Below are positions 28,295 through 36,396 of a stretch of 36,396 nucleotides of DNA, piece by piece. The stretch is from Clostridiales bacterium (GTDB taxonomy: Bacteria; Bacillota; Clostridia; Lachnospirales; Lachnospiraceae). Where the stretch lies: assembly GCA_012519195.1 (NCBI GenBank), contig JAAYQP010000091.1:1-36396 (forward strand), given 5' to 3'. Below the pieces are notes generated by a model. It was not told the DNA's origin. It ran no database searches and saw nothing but the letters and a program-made list of their open reading frames with translations. Within the stretch, counting starts at the first letter, position 1, and every line of letters starts with the position of its first letter. Both the position numbers and the translations under genes were made by a program.

Positions 28295-29974
28295 TTATAG
28301 TAAATGCAGTTTTTGAAGAATTTTCACAATCCAATAGCCTTTAGGGATACGGTATAATTCCTCCTCACCAACGCCTTTCATAAAAATCAATAATATAAAA
28401 TATATTAAGACTGCAGCAATAATCGACAGTAGTAGTGAGATTAGATTACTACTGGTCCATAGGAAAAATCCTTGATAGATAAAATAGGTTGCAGTACCCA
28501 TGAGTCCTGCACTAACCGTAGGAATAATAAAGGTTTTTATAATTTCCTGTTGATATCCTAGATGCTTTTCTAGAGAAAACCAATTAAGAATACTAACTAC
28601 CATAGGAAATATTACATTACCAATAACTAAAGCGTAAGTACTAAGATTCGTAAACTGTAGTAACACAAATACGAGCACTACATGGATTAATAGTGCTATG
28701 GCCGAATTAAACACGGGTAGCTTTAGCCGGTCGATACCTTGTAAAATTGAGGTGGATACGGTAGATAGTGCATAAAAAATAATGGATATGCATCCTAAGC
28801 GTATGAAATTCGCAGATAACTGATAGGAATCTTTGAATAAGAGCTTAAGGATCGGGGAAGCTAAGACACCTATACCTATGGCAGAAGGTATCGCAATAAT
28901 CATATTAAATTTGATCGCCACATGCACCTTACTCTTAATTTCATCGGTATATCCCTTAACAAAAGCAGCGGAAATACTTGCTACACTGGCAGCTCCAATG
29001 GCAGATGCAATTGCAACTGGTACATTGGTTAGAGTACGGTATTTGCTGCTATAGATACCAATTAGAACAGATATATTTTCTGGACTATATAATTGGTCTG
29101 GGCTTGTTACAGTCAGTACCTCACTATCAAAAGCGGTGATTATTTTATTGCCCATAAGGTGACCAAACATAGAATTATCAATAACTCCACTTACCTGATA
29201 TACTGTCTGACTAACAATGATTGGGATGATGGTAAGAATTAGTAGTTTAAAGATATCCTTATAACCTTCCTGAACCTTAGCGCTATCCTTTCTCATCTGT
29301 TTATTTAATACAGGTTTATATATCACAAAAACAAAGAGAAGGAAAAGAAGTCCAACAAAGGCTCCGATAAAGGTTCCTAGGGTTCCACCAGCAGCTCCAT
29401 AAGCAGCAACATTAATGGAAGCACTGTAGTTTTTCATTAAGAGATAGGAAGCCACAACACTTACTATGGCATTCACTACCTGCTCCATAATCTGTGATAT
29501 CGCAGTTGGAATCATGGTATTCTTACCTTGGAAGAAACCACGAAATACGCCCATGATTGCAAATACTAGGATTGTTGGTGCTAAAACCCTCAAGGGAAGA
29601 GCCACCTGTGGGTTATCGCTCATAATAATAGCAAATGTATCTGCTCCTAGAAAGATAATCAGGGTTGATATTAATCCAACTACAATGGCAAATAGCATAG
29701 AACATAAGAACACACGATAAGCATTCTTATGTTCCCGATTACCTCTCCTTGATGCCACTAGTTTGGATACAGCTAAAGGCAAACTGTAGGAAGACAGAAT
29801 CAATACAATATTATATATCTCATAAGCATAGGCATAGATACCCATTCCTTCGTCCCCAATAATTCGGGTCATTGGAATCCGGTAAAGTAGCCCAATAATC
29901 CGAACAATCAGAGAAGCAGCGGCTAGTATACTGCCCTGCACTAAAAAATGATCACTTTTTCTTTTGGCGGACAT
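28295..29974 (-). CDS. SpoVB/MurJ-type polysaccharide flippase (MATE-like, MOP superfamily)
   Basis: Multi-TM protein; LVQGSILAAASLIVRIIGLLYRIPMTRIIGDEGMGIYAYAYEIYNIVLILSSYSLPLAVSKLVA; FRGFFQGKNTMIPTAISQIMEQVVN. Confidence 0.9.
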   Translation of the reverse strand: MSAKRKSDHFLVQGSILAAASLIVRIIGLLYRIPMTRIIGDEGMGIYAYAYEIYNIVLILSSYSLPLAVSKLVASRRGNREHKNAYRVFLCSMLFAIVVGLISTLIIFLGADTFAIIMSDNPQVALPLRVLAPTILVFAIMGVFRGFFQGKNTMIPTAISQIMEQVVNAIVSVVASYLLMKNYSASINVAAYGAAGGTLGTFIGAFVGLLFLLFVFVIYKPVLNKQMRKDSAKVQEGYKDIFKLLILTIIPIIVSQTVYQVSGVIDNSMFGHLMGNKIITAFDSEVLTVTSPDQLYSPENISVLIGIYSSKYRTLTNVPVAIASAIGAASVASISAAFVKGYTDEIKSKVHVAIKFNMIIAIPSAIGIGVLASPILKLLFKDSYQLSANFIRLGCISIIFYALSTVSTSILQGIDRLKLPVFNSAIALLIHVVLVFVLLQFTNLSTYALVIGNVIFPMVVSILNWFSLEKHLGYQQEIIKTFIIPTVSAGLMGTATYFIYQGFFLWTSSNLISLLLSIIAAVLIYFILLIFMKGVGEEELYRIPKGYWIVKILQKLHLL

Positions 29975-30058
29975 GTTCCTCTCCTTTTATTTATCATCCG
30001 TAAATTTTACTACCTATAGTTTGTTATATCACCTTCAAGGATAATTGAAAACCCCAGA

Positions 30059-31186
30059 TTATTCTAATATAACATCTTCTACTCGGTCATTCGGGAATAT
30101 GGCAATATAGGTTTTCCCAGGATTTATAGTTAGTAGTTCTCCGGAAGCATCATAATAACGCATAAATCTGGTAGTCTCATTCTTCTTCCAGGTAATATCA
30201 ACCTTTTTACCATTCGAGATATAGTATCCGCTTCCACTGGAATCCTCGATATCCATTGTCTGATAGTCATTTCGGTCAATGTCCCACTGCTTAACAAATT
30301 GTACTATAATATTCTTAAAGGTTAGTTGTTCCTTGGTATTGGAATCGATATGAGGACCTCCAAATTGATAACGATAGTAAAGCTTATCCGAAGCATTATA
30401 TTCCAAATAAGGGGAAGTGTATGCTGAAAAATCTATCGTAACCTTATTTGCTTTTGTTTCTGCTGTCAAATCGATATCCTTCTCATAGAAGGAAAAGTGG
30501 GATTCAAAATTCTCTGGCTGCTCGGTCTCATATTTCTTCTGTTTAATTCCAGCAAGAATGCCATCCAAGCTAGCGAATGCATTATGGGGAGCCTTCATGG
30601 ACTTATCACGATAAAATACGGTTGTTCCTATACCAGTCTCTCCATCTAGATTATCAAGTCCTAACTTGGCCAATTTACTTTTTGCATACTTTGTCTTGCC
30701 ATAATGAATATAAATTGCATTGTATTCATCAGCGAAGCTTGCAAAATAATGCCTGGAGCTTCGAACGGATCCTAAGCGATCACCTGAGAAATTTTCACCT
30801 ATTCCAAGTAGTCTTGTAATACCACCCTCAACGATTGCTTCATAAACAATATCTGCCTGTCCAATGCCCCACTGATTTGATACTGTTTTAAAATTACTAA
30901 ATTGGATCGCATAGGGGCGCTTCTTACCAACTTCCTCTGGCACCCAAAGTCCTGTTAAAGAGCTTCTCATTTCTCCTTCATGGTTTTCTTCATCTGTCTT
31001 ATCTGTATCATCCAGTAAGTCCGGCGTAGGAGTTATTGTAATTGTTTTTGTAGGTTCTATATTGGCGTTATTATCCTCATCGTTATTCTTTTTCTTACAT
31101 CCTATGAGTAATAGGAACATTAAAGTTAGAAGTAAATAATAGATATACTTTCTCATAGATTTATGCCTTTCCAGACTTTTGGTCAC
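30059..31186 (-). CDS. DUF3048 (YerB-like) lipoprotein
   Basis: Lipobox LLIGC; RPYAIQFSNFKTVSNQWGIGQADIVYEAIVEGGITRLLGI; GSVRSSRHYFASFADEYNAIYIHYG; C-terminal GSGYYISNGKKVDITWKK. The start may be MRKYIYYLL. Confidence 0.88.
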   Translation of the reverse strand: MTKSLERHKSMRKYIYYLLLTLMFLLLIGCKKKNNDEDNNANIEPTKTITITPTPDLLDDTDKTDEENHEGEMRSSLTGLWVPEEVGKKRPYAIQFSNFKTVSNQWGIGQADIVYEAIVEGGITRLLGIGENFSGDRLGSVRSSRHYFASFADEYNAIYIHYGKTKYAKSKLAKLGLDNLDGETGIGTTVFYRDKSMKAPHNAFASLDGILAGIKQKKYETEQPENFESHFSFYEKDIDLTAETKANKVTIDFSAYTSPYLEYNASDKLYYRYQFGGPHIDSNTKEQLTFKNIIVQFVKQWDIDRNDYQTMDIEDSSGSGYYISNGKKVDITWKKNETTRFMRYYDASGELLTINPGKTYIAIFPNDRVEDVILE

Positions 31187-31289
31187 ACCATAACACCATA
31201 GTCTTAATTATTATTTTAATCATAATCATCTTGTTCTGCTCAGATAACGCAAGCGAGAGCTTACTTATCCTCACTAAGCTATTATTATA

Positions 31290-31787
31290 TTATCGGAAGA
31301 TACCCAGCTTGTCCAACACTTCCTTCTGCCGATCTTCCATTCGAATTCTTTCTTCCTCTATCATATGATCATAACCAAAAAGGTGAAACATACTATGTGC
31401 AGTAAGAAATGCAATTTCCCTTTCAATAGAATGTCCATATTCCTTTGCTTGTTGTAGCGCTTTTTCAATGGAAATAACAATATCACCAAGAAGTAATTCA
31501 CCGGTTTCTGGATGGAAGGAATCAAAGTCAGCTTCCTCCAGTTTAGAAAAATCTCCTGGAGTATCGTATTCGACACCGGGAAAGGATAAGACATCCGTAG
31601 GTGCATCAATTCCGCGATATTGGCTGTTTATCTCCTGGATCTGTTCATTATCTGTTAGTAGAATATTAACTTCTGCCTCATAGGGACAATTTTCATAATC
31701 TAAACAGGCTTCCACTACTCTTTTCAATAAATCCTCATAGTTACAATCGAAGCTTTCTTTTACTTCATTTTCAATATTAATAGACAT
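31290..31787 (-). CDS. ybeY: Endoribonuclease/rRNA maturation factor YbeY
   Basis: LTDNEQIQEINSQYRGIDAPTDVLSFP, GDIVIS, and metal motif HSMFHLFGYDH (canonical HGxLHLxGYDH). Confidence 0.95.
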   Translation of the reverse strand: MSINIENEVKESFDCNYEDLLKRVVEACLDYENCPYEAEVNILLTDNEQIQEINSQYRGIDAPTDVLSFPGVEYDTPGDFSKLEEADFDSFHPETGELLLGDIVISIEKALQQAKEYGHSIEREIAFLTAHSMFHLFGYDHMIEEERIRMEDRQKEVLDKLGIFR

Positions 31788-31818
31788 TAGTCATTTCCTT
31801 CCTACCTATGCATGATGA

Positions 31819-33150
31819 TTAACTAAATTCCTTCTGAAAAAATTCCTTCAATAATTTATAATCCTTTACAGATATATTGGACTTATCTAAATTGCCTTTA
31901 TCAAGCCTCATTTGAAAGATATTATCTATAATTTTATTATTCGTATACTTATGATTCTGTGTTTTTTCTATGTATTCAATCGTAGATACCACATTGTCTG
32001 CCAGCATTACGATGGCTGCCTCAATCGAGGTTGGTTTCTCGTATTTAATATTATGTTGCTTTAGAATTGCCTTCAATTGGGATGGAAAATGGTACTCTTC
32101 AGCTATTTTTAGCCCTTCTTCTATGTAATTTCCCTTTTTTATTTTGCCGATCTCATGATAAAGTCCGCCAGCCTTAGCCAACATTACATCTGCTTGAATA
32201 AGCTTAGCCGCACGGCCAGCCAGATCTCCTATGGTTAGTGCATGTTGATATAAAGCTGGTGAAACTGCCTCAAGTTGTCTAAGTAGCTCATTATCCTCTT
32301 GATTTAGCAATTCATAGCTTGTCCCTAATCCAGAGTTGTTATTTTTATTAATATTACTTATTTCCTCCATTCGATTTGGGTGATCGATTGTGCTACTTGG
32401 ATCCTTTGTATCTGTTTGATCTTTTTCTTCCATAGGATCTAATTCCAGGTCTTCTTTCTTATCTTCTAGTATCGTTTCGCCTATGCTGACTTTTTCCTTA
32501 GATCTCTTGGAAATAAGATTTAGAGCAAATCGATCATAAAGAAAGCATAAGAAAAATGCGGTAGCAAGTACCGCCAAGATACTAAATAGGGAGCCTAAAT
32601 AATTATATCCTTTCTTGATATCAAATACAAAATTATGAATAATAAATGCTAGGGTTATATTTGTTGACAGAAGGATGATACTTGCATAGATTACCGTTGA
32701 TTTTTGCTTTAAATAACTGGATAGGAAACTCATTAATGCCCCCATCACAAAGAACTGTAGCACAGTTTCCAGCTGCTGGGTAAATGCAATTCCCATCAGA
32801 AAGATTAGGTTAAATTGCATTAGTAACCCCAGTTTATAATCAATCAGCATGGATACCAGTAATCCCCCAAGCATCCAAAAACATTGTATATTCGGTTGCT
32901 TAACCATATACATGAATAATATGGAACCTAAATAACTGGCCATAATCATTGCTTTTGTCAATCCATTCTCCAAGAGACTACTCATGGATAGACGCAAATA
33001 AAAGACAATAGCAAACGTTAATAATAAAATAAGCAATCCCGGCTTTAATAGATGGATTCCATAGTTATGCCGTAATAATTCCAGTAAAATCACTAGTCCT
33101 GTCGATACGATTGGAAGTATCGGTTCGAAGTAGCTTTTACTTGTTTTCAT
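31819..33150 (-). CDS. Shortened PgpH-like membrane HD-domain protein with HE in place of HD
   Basis: Multiple TM segments followed by HALTIGDLAGRAAKLIQADVMLAKAGGLYHEIGKIKKGNYIEE...KAILKQHN...PTSIEAAIVMLADNVVSTIEYIE. Lies between phoH and ybeY, as PgpH-family genes often do. Confidence 0.85.
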   Translation of the reverse strand: MKTSKSYFEPILPIVSTGLVILLELLRHNYGIHLLKPGLLILLLTFAIVFYLRLSMSSLLENGLTKAMIMASYLGSILFMYMVKQPNIQCFWMLGGLLVSMLIDYKLGLLMQFNLIFLMGIAFTQQLETVLQFFVMGALMSFLSSYLKQKSTVIYASIILLSTNITLAFIIHNFVFDIKKGYNYLGSLFSILAVLATAFFLCFLYDRFALNLISKRSKEKVSIGETILEDKKEDLELDPMEEKDQTDTKDPSSTIDHPNRMEEISNINKNNNSGLGTSYELLNQEDNELLRQLEAVSPALYQHALTIGDLAGRAAKLIQADVMLAKAGGLYHEIGKIKKGNYIEEGLKIAEEYHFPSQLKAILKQHNIKYEKPTSIEAAIVMLADNVVSTIEYIEKTQNHKYTNNKIIDNIFQMRLDKGNLDKSNISVKDYKLLKEFFQKEFS

Positions 33151-34192
33151 GGCGATTACTCCTGATCTTTTCAGATTTATAATTTAACTTATGAATTCTT
33201 CTTGTTTTTCCCTGTGATTTATGGTCCAACCGATTCTGGCGTTCTTCATAGACATCATAAGCTTTCACAATCTTTTGAACCAAAGGATGACGAACAACGT
33301 CCTGGCTGGTTAAGTAGGAAAAACCAATATCATCGATTCGATTTAATACCTTAAGGGCTATATCGAGTCCAGAGGTGGTTCCAGAAGGTAAATCCTTCTG
33401 CGTCTGATCGCCGGTAATTACAACTTTAGAACCGAAGCCTATCCTTGTAAGAAACATCTTCATCTGGGCAGGTGTTGTATTCTGCGCTTCATCTAATATT
33501 ATAAATGCATTATCTAAGGTCCGACCTCGCATATATGCCAAAGGTGCAACTTCAATTAGACCCTTCTCTGTATTCTTTGCAAAGGCATCCGGTCCCATTA
33601 CTTGATAAAGAGCATCATAAAGCGGGCGAAGATAGGGATCTACCTTGCTTTGCAAGTCTCCCGGTAAAAATCCAAGCTTTTCACCGGCTTCAATAGCAGG
33701 ACGGGTTAAAATAATCCTACCTACCTCATCATTTTTAAAAGCTGTGATCGCCATCGCCATTGCCAGATATGTTTTTCCTGTACCGGCTGGTCCTACACCA
33801 AATACAATCATTTTATTACGGATTAAATCTACATAATTTTTTTGCCCAAGGGTCTTTGGCTTAATCGGCTTTCCATTAATGGTATGACATATTAAATCCT
33901 TATCTATCTCCACTATAGATTTTTCCTTTTCTTCAAAACATAAGGATAAAGCATAGTTTATATTTTGCTCTGTGATTGTGTTACCACGCTTCGATAATTC
34001 TAAAAGCTGTTCAAATACACTTTTGGCTCGGTTTACATTTTCTGCAGAACCGACTACCTTAATCTCTCCATTTCTTGCAATTACCGTTACATTTAAGGTC
34101 CGTTCAATAATTTTTACATAGGTATCGAACGCTCCAAATACATTCCTTTCATGTTCTACTGGTAGCTCAACAATAGTTTCAATTATGCTCAT
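33137..34192 (-). CDS. phoH: PhoH-family ATPase
   Basis: Walker A GPAGTGKT, RPAIEAGEKLGFLPGDLQSKVDPYLRPLYDALY, FIILDEAQNTTPAQMKMFLTRIGFGSKVVITGDQTQ. Start refined to MSIIETIVELP at 34192 with upstream GGAGG. Confidence 0.95.
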   Translation of the reverse strand: MSIIETIVELPVEHERNVFGAFDTYVKIIERTLNVTVIARNGEIKVVGSAENVNRAKSVFEQLLELSKRGNTITEQNINYALSLCFEEKEKSIVEIDKDLICHTINGKPIKPKTLGQKNYVDLIRNKMIVFGVGPAGTGKTYLAMAMAITAFKNDEVGRIILTRPAIEAGEKLGFLPGDLQSKVDPYLRPLYDALYQVMGPDAFAKNTEKGLIEVAPLAYMRGRTLDNAFIILDEAQNTTPAQMKMFLTRIGFGSKVVITGDQTQKDLPSGTTSGLDIALKVLNRIDDIGFSYLTSQDVVRHPLVQKIVKAYDVYEERQNRLDHKSQGKTRRIHKLNYKSEKIRSNRHENK

Positions 34193-35408
34193 CAGTCTGT
34201 TCGATCCTCCACTCACTTTCATGTACTTTCTGATATTCCCATGCGGGTTCCTCTACTATAATTCTACCCTGGGTAATACATGAATTATTCTCTATTGTTA
34301 TTTCAATATTATTCTCTAAAATTGTTACACCATTTTGTTTTAGACGATCAAAATAACGCTGAACTTTATTATTCGCGATTTCTTTCGCTTCCTGTTCTGT
34401 ATACATAAGCTTTTCTTCCTCATACTCCCGTATCGTGATCATGCCATAACGAAATGGAAGGTAAAAAGAGTCGGTAACATGAAGCGTATTTTCGTTAACA
34501 ATTATATCATACTTAGCATAGGAATATCTAGGATTATGTAAAAATATTTTTTCCCTTCCCAAGCTAAAATAATATCCTGTTTTTTGCTCACCGGTAAAAT
34601 GTTTTTTTAAATATGTCATGGGAAATTTATCATAATAATCATAATAGGATTTACAAACTATGGTTGCATCTGCTACCACCGGTTGGTTGCGAATGATATC
34701 ATCGAAGTCTCCCTTTACTGTTACGATACCGGATACAAGGATATCTCCTTTTTTCACGATATCTCCCGGTTTGACCAATGGTGTCCCAGTTCGAGTTATA
34801 ATTTCCTCCACAATCGCATCCTTGGTTGCAATCATATGGCTAGGATCGATTGCTATTGTTGCTGGAGAAGGCATATTCGTTTCCGTAATTTTAATAATTA
34901 ATCTAGTACCTTTTATTTCTGCAGATACCCATCCGACATCATTATATGTCAATCGGATCTGTTCCTCAATCTCCTGGCAGTCAACCTTTTTCTTTTGAAT
35001 GCCGGTATAAATATTTTTGCTATGTAAAAATTTTATCATGGCTTCCGGGGTATACTTGGATCCTCCAAGTATCTGAATATCCCAAATGAATAAGGACATG
35101 ATATATACAAGAATACTGCAAATCAAAATGCCTGCAAAAAAGACCTTTCGTTTACGGTACCGGTGAACATAGAATGGAAGCCCTATTTTCTCCTTAATTC
35201 TTGGTATCATCCCTGTCTTTCTAGCTATCGGTTTTAGCTTTTTAAAATCCTTTGCTTGAATATGGAAACGGTAATTCTCATCGATGTTCCTCAAATCCCA
35301 AATGAGAATTCTTTTATTAAAACATAAATTAATAAACCGTTCCGGAGCATTTCCTTTGATCTGTACAGAAAGATACCCACATAACCAGTTTACCAGCTTT
35401 CGCCACAT
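34179..35408 (-). CDS. yqfD: Sporulation protein YqfD
   Basis: One TM (FAGILICSILVYIMSLFIWDIQILGG), FtsQ/POTRA-like region and YqfD signature LVKPGDIVKKGDILVSGIV. Start refined to MWRKLVNWLCGYLSVQIKG; operon order yqfC-yqfD-phoH. Confidence 0.92.
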   Translation of the reverse strand: MWRKLVNWLCGYLSVQIKGNAPERFINLCFNKRILIWDLRNIDENYRFHIQAKDFKKLKPIARKTGMIPRIKEKIGLPFYVHRYRKRKVFFAGILICSILVYIMSLFIWDIQILGGSKYTPEAMIKFLHSKNIYTGIQKKKVDCQEIEEQIRLTYNDVGWVSAEIKGTRLIIKITETNMPSPATIAIDPSHMIATKDAIVEEIITRTGTPLVKPGDIVKKGDILVSGIVTVKGDFDDIIRNQPVVADATIVCKSYYDYYDKFPMTYLKKHFTGEQKTGYYFSLGREKIFLHNPRYSYAKYDIIVNENTLHVTDSFYLPFRYGMITIREYEEEKLMYTEQEAKEIANNKVQRYFDRLKQNGVTILENNIEITIENNSCITQGRIIVEEPAWEYQKVHESEWRIEQTDEHN

Positions 35409-35454
35409 GATGATTCCCCCAAAGAAATTATTCTTACCATTTCTGGTAATATTA

Positions 35455-35820
35455 TTATTGGTAATAGATTGCCTGAACAAAACCGGTAATCCGCATTTCA
35501 TCCTCAGTAAAATAGAGGATATTTAAATTTCTACCCTCAATGCATATTTTGCACATCTTGGTTTGTACCTTTATGATATTACCGTTATATTCGATAATAC
35601 CTTTATAATTTTCCAAGCAAATTTCATTTCTGCCGGTGGCGGTGATAATCGGTGCACCGACTAAAATGTCCTGTGGTAGGTGCAAATGATTTGAAAGTTC
35701 CTCCAAATAATTAATTCTTTCCTTCTTCTTTCTTTTGTTTTTGCTTTCAATATCTTTATATAGATCATGAATTGCTTTTTTCTTGAATTTCTTATGGGTC
35801 GATTTCAGATTGCTTTTCAT
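35455..35820 (-). CDS. yqfC: YqfC-like sporulation protein (YabP/YqfC family) with basic N-terminal extension
   Basis: HLPQDILVGAPIITATGRNEICLENYKGIIEYNGNIIKVQTKMCKICIEGRNLNILYFTEDEMRITGFVQAIYY matches YabP/YqfC; upstream of yqfD. Confidence 0.9.
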   Translation of the reverse strand: MKSNLKSTHKKFKKKAIHDLYKDIESKNKRKKKERINYLEELSNHLHLPQDILVGAPIITATGRNEICLENYKGIIEYNGNIIKVQTKMCKICIEGRNLNILYFTEDEMRITGFVQAIYYQ

Positions 35821-35950
35821 CTACTGCCCCCTAAATCCTCTGCAGATACTGTTACCATTATATGAATTTTTCTAAATATGTAGACTATTTGGGAGGATTC
35901 TTTCTTTTTGCGAAGCAAAGATGTTAAGATAAACATTAATGTTACTAATA

Positions 35951-36107
35951 AAGCGTATGATAATTAAGCCATCGTAGACACGCTCTCGCTCGATTGTCGC
36001 ACATAGCGGTACATAAGGTCCTGACAGATAGAGATCAATCTCTATCTGTCAGGATCCATGTACCGATGGCGCCAAAAGGTCTACTATGGATAAATTATCA
36101 TACGCTT
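35951..36107. repeat. Large nested palindrome (copy C) between rpsU and yqfC
   Basis: Outer arms AAGCGTATGATAATTAAGCCATCGTAGAC (35951-35979) and GTCTACTATGGATAAATTATCATACGCTT (36079-36107). Inner perfect stem CCTGACAGATAGAGAT-CA-ATCTCTATCTGTCAGG (36020-36053). Confidence 0.85.
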
Positions 36108-36183
36108 TTTTCGTATAAGTATAAGATGAATTGACCAAGCAATTCACATGTCGCTAACAAGGCAGCTTGATCGCATTACGCGC

Positions 36184-36213
36184 AAAAAACTTCCAATGTT
36201 GCCATTGGAAGTT
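36184..36213 (-). terminator. Rho-independent terminator downstream of rpsU
   Basis: Minus strand ACTTCCAATGGCAACATTGGAAGTTTTTT. Confidence 0.85.
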
Positions 36214-36255
36214 CTTAATTCTTACAAGGGAATTGAATTCAATTCTATTGTTTGA

Positions 36256-36396
36256 TTAATATTTACGTTTTCTAGCCGCTTCAGACTTTTTCTTACGTCT
36301 TACACTTGGCTTCTCATAATGCTCCCTCTTACGGATCTCTTGTTGGATACCGGCTTTCGCGCAGCTTCTTTTGAATCTGCGGAGAGCACTGTCTAA
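36256..36396 (-). CDS. rpsU: 30S ribosomal protein S21, C-terminal part (5' end beyond the window)
   Basis: Reverse-strand reading [46 protein letters not shown]-stop is the S21 signature; absent from the ORF track because it is truncated. Confidence 0.95.
   Translation of the reverse strand, partial: LDSALRRFKRSCAKAGIQQEIRKREHYEKPSVRRKKKSEAARKRKY

Noticed and set aside
31200-31275. Imperfect hairpin GATAACGCAAGC/GCTTACTTATC between ybeY and the DUF3048 gene
   Set aside because: No U-tract, weak stem, and no other copy recognised in the window.
34179-34222. Apparent 44-bp overlap of phoH and yqfD
   Set aside because: The internal phoH start MSIIETIVELP (34192, with GGAGG upstream) reduces it to a small, ordinary translational-coupling overlap.
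36230-36245. Perfect 16-bp palindrome GAATTGAATTCAATTC after rpsU
   Set aside because: Short, AT-rich and low complexity; could arise by chance and lacks partners.
1-36396. Search for CRISPR arrays, tRNA/rRNA genes, prophage, toxin-antitoxin or defence clusters
   Set aside because: No regularly spaced repeats, tRNA-like folds noticed, phage structural genes or defence signatures among the translations; content is housekeeping and sporulation genes.

Overview
This 36.4 kb window looks like core chromosome of a spore-forming, low-GC Clostridia (Lachnospiraceae-like, inferred from gene content and order). All recognisable genes except aroF lie on the minus strand. From high to low coordinates (direction of transcription): rpsU (partial), yqfC, yqfD, phoH, a short PgpH-like HD protein, ybeY, a DUF3048 protein, a SpoVB/MurJ-type flippase, a BofC-like protein, two FAD oxidoreductases, proB, a DUF896 protein, 5-formyl-THF cyclo-ligase, proA, hflK/hflC, an M14 peptidase, miaB, rny, an aspartate-type aminotransferase, proC, a NUDIX hydrolase, spoIIM, a XerD-like protein, (plus strand) a DAHP synthase, a Big_2-type Ig-like protein, a DacF-like carboxypeptidase, a metallophosphoesterase, scpA/scpB, a second D,D-carboxypeptidase, a flavodiiron protein, and a small membrane protein. 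I found no CRISPR array, rRNA, tRNA, prophage or obvious new multi-gene system. The observations most worth checking are: (1) a roughly 150-183 bp palindromic, MITE-like intergenic repeat in two inverted copies (about 6.2 kb and 9.6-9.8 kb), sharing an exact 31-nt block; (2) a XerD-like protein at the usual spoIIM-adjacent locus with substitutions at several expected catalytic positions; (3) a PgpH-like protein whose HD doublet reads HE and which lacks the long extracellular region; (4) a third large palindrome downstream of rpsU with a related core; (5) a palindromic operator-like site over the flavodiiron gene promoter. All calls come from reading the sequence and the supplied ORF translations; no searches were run.
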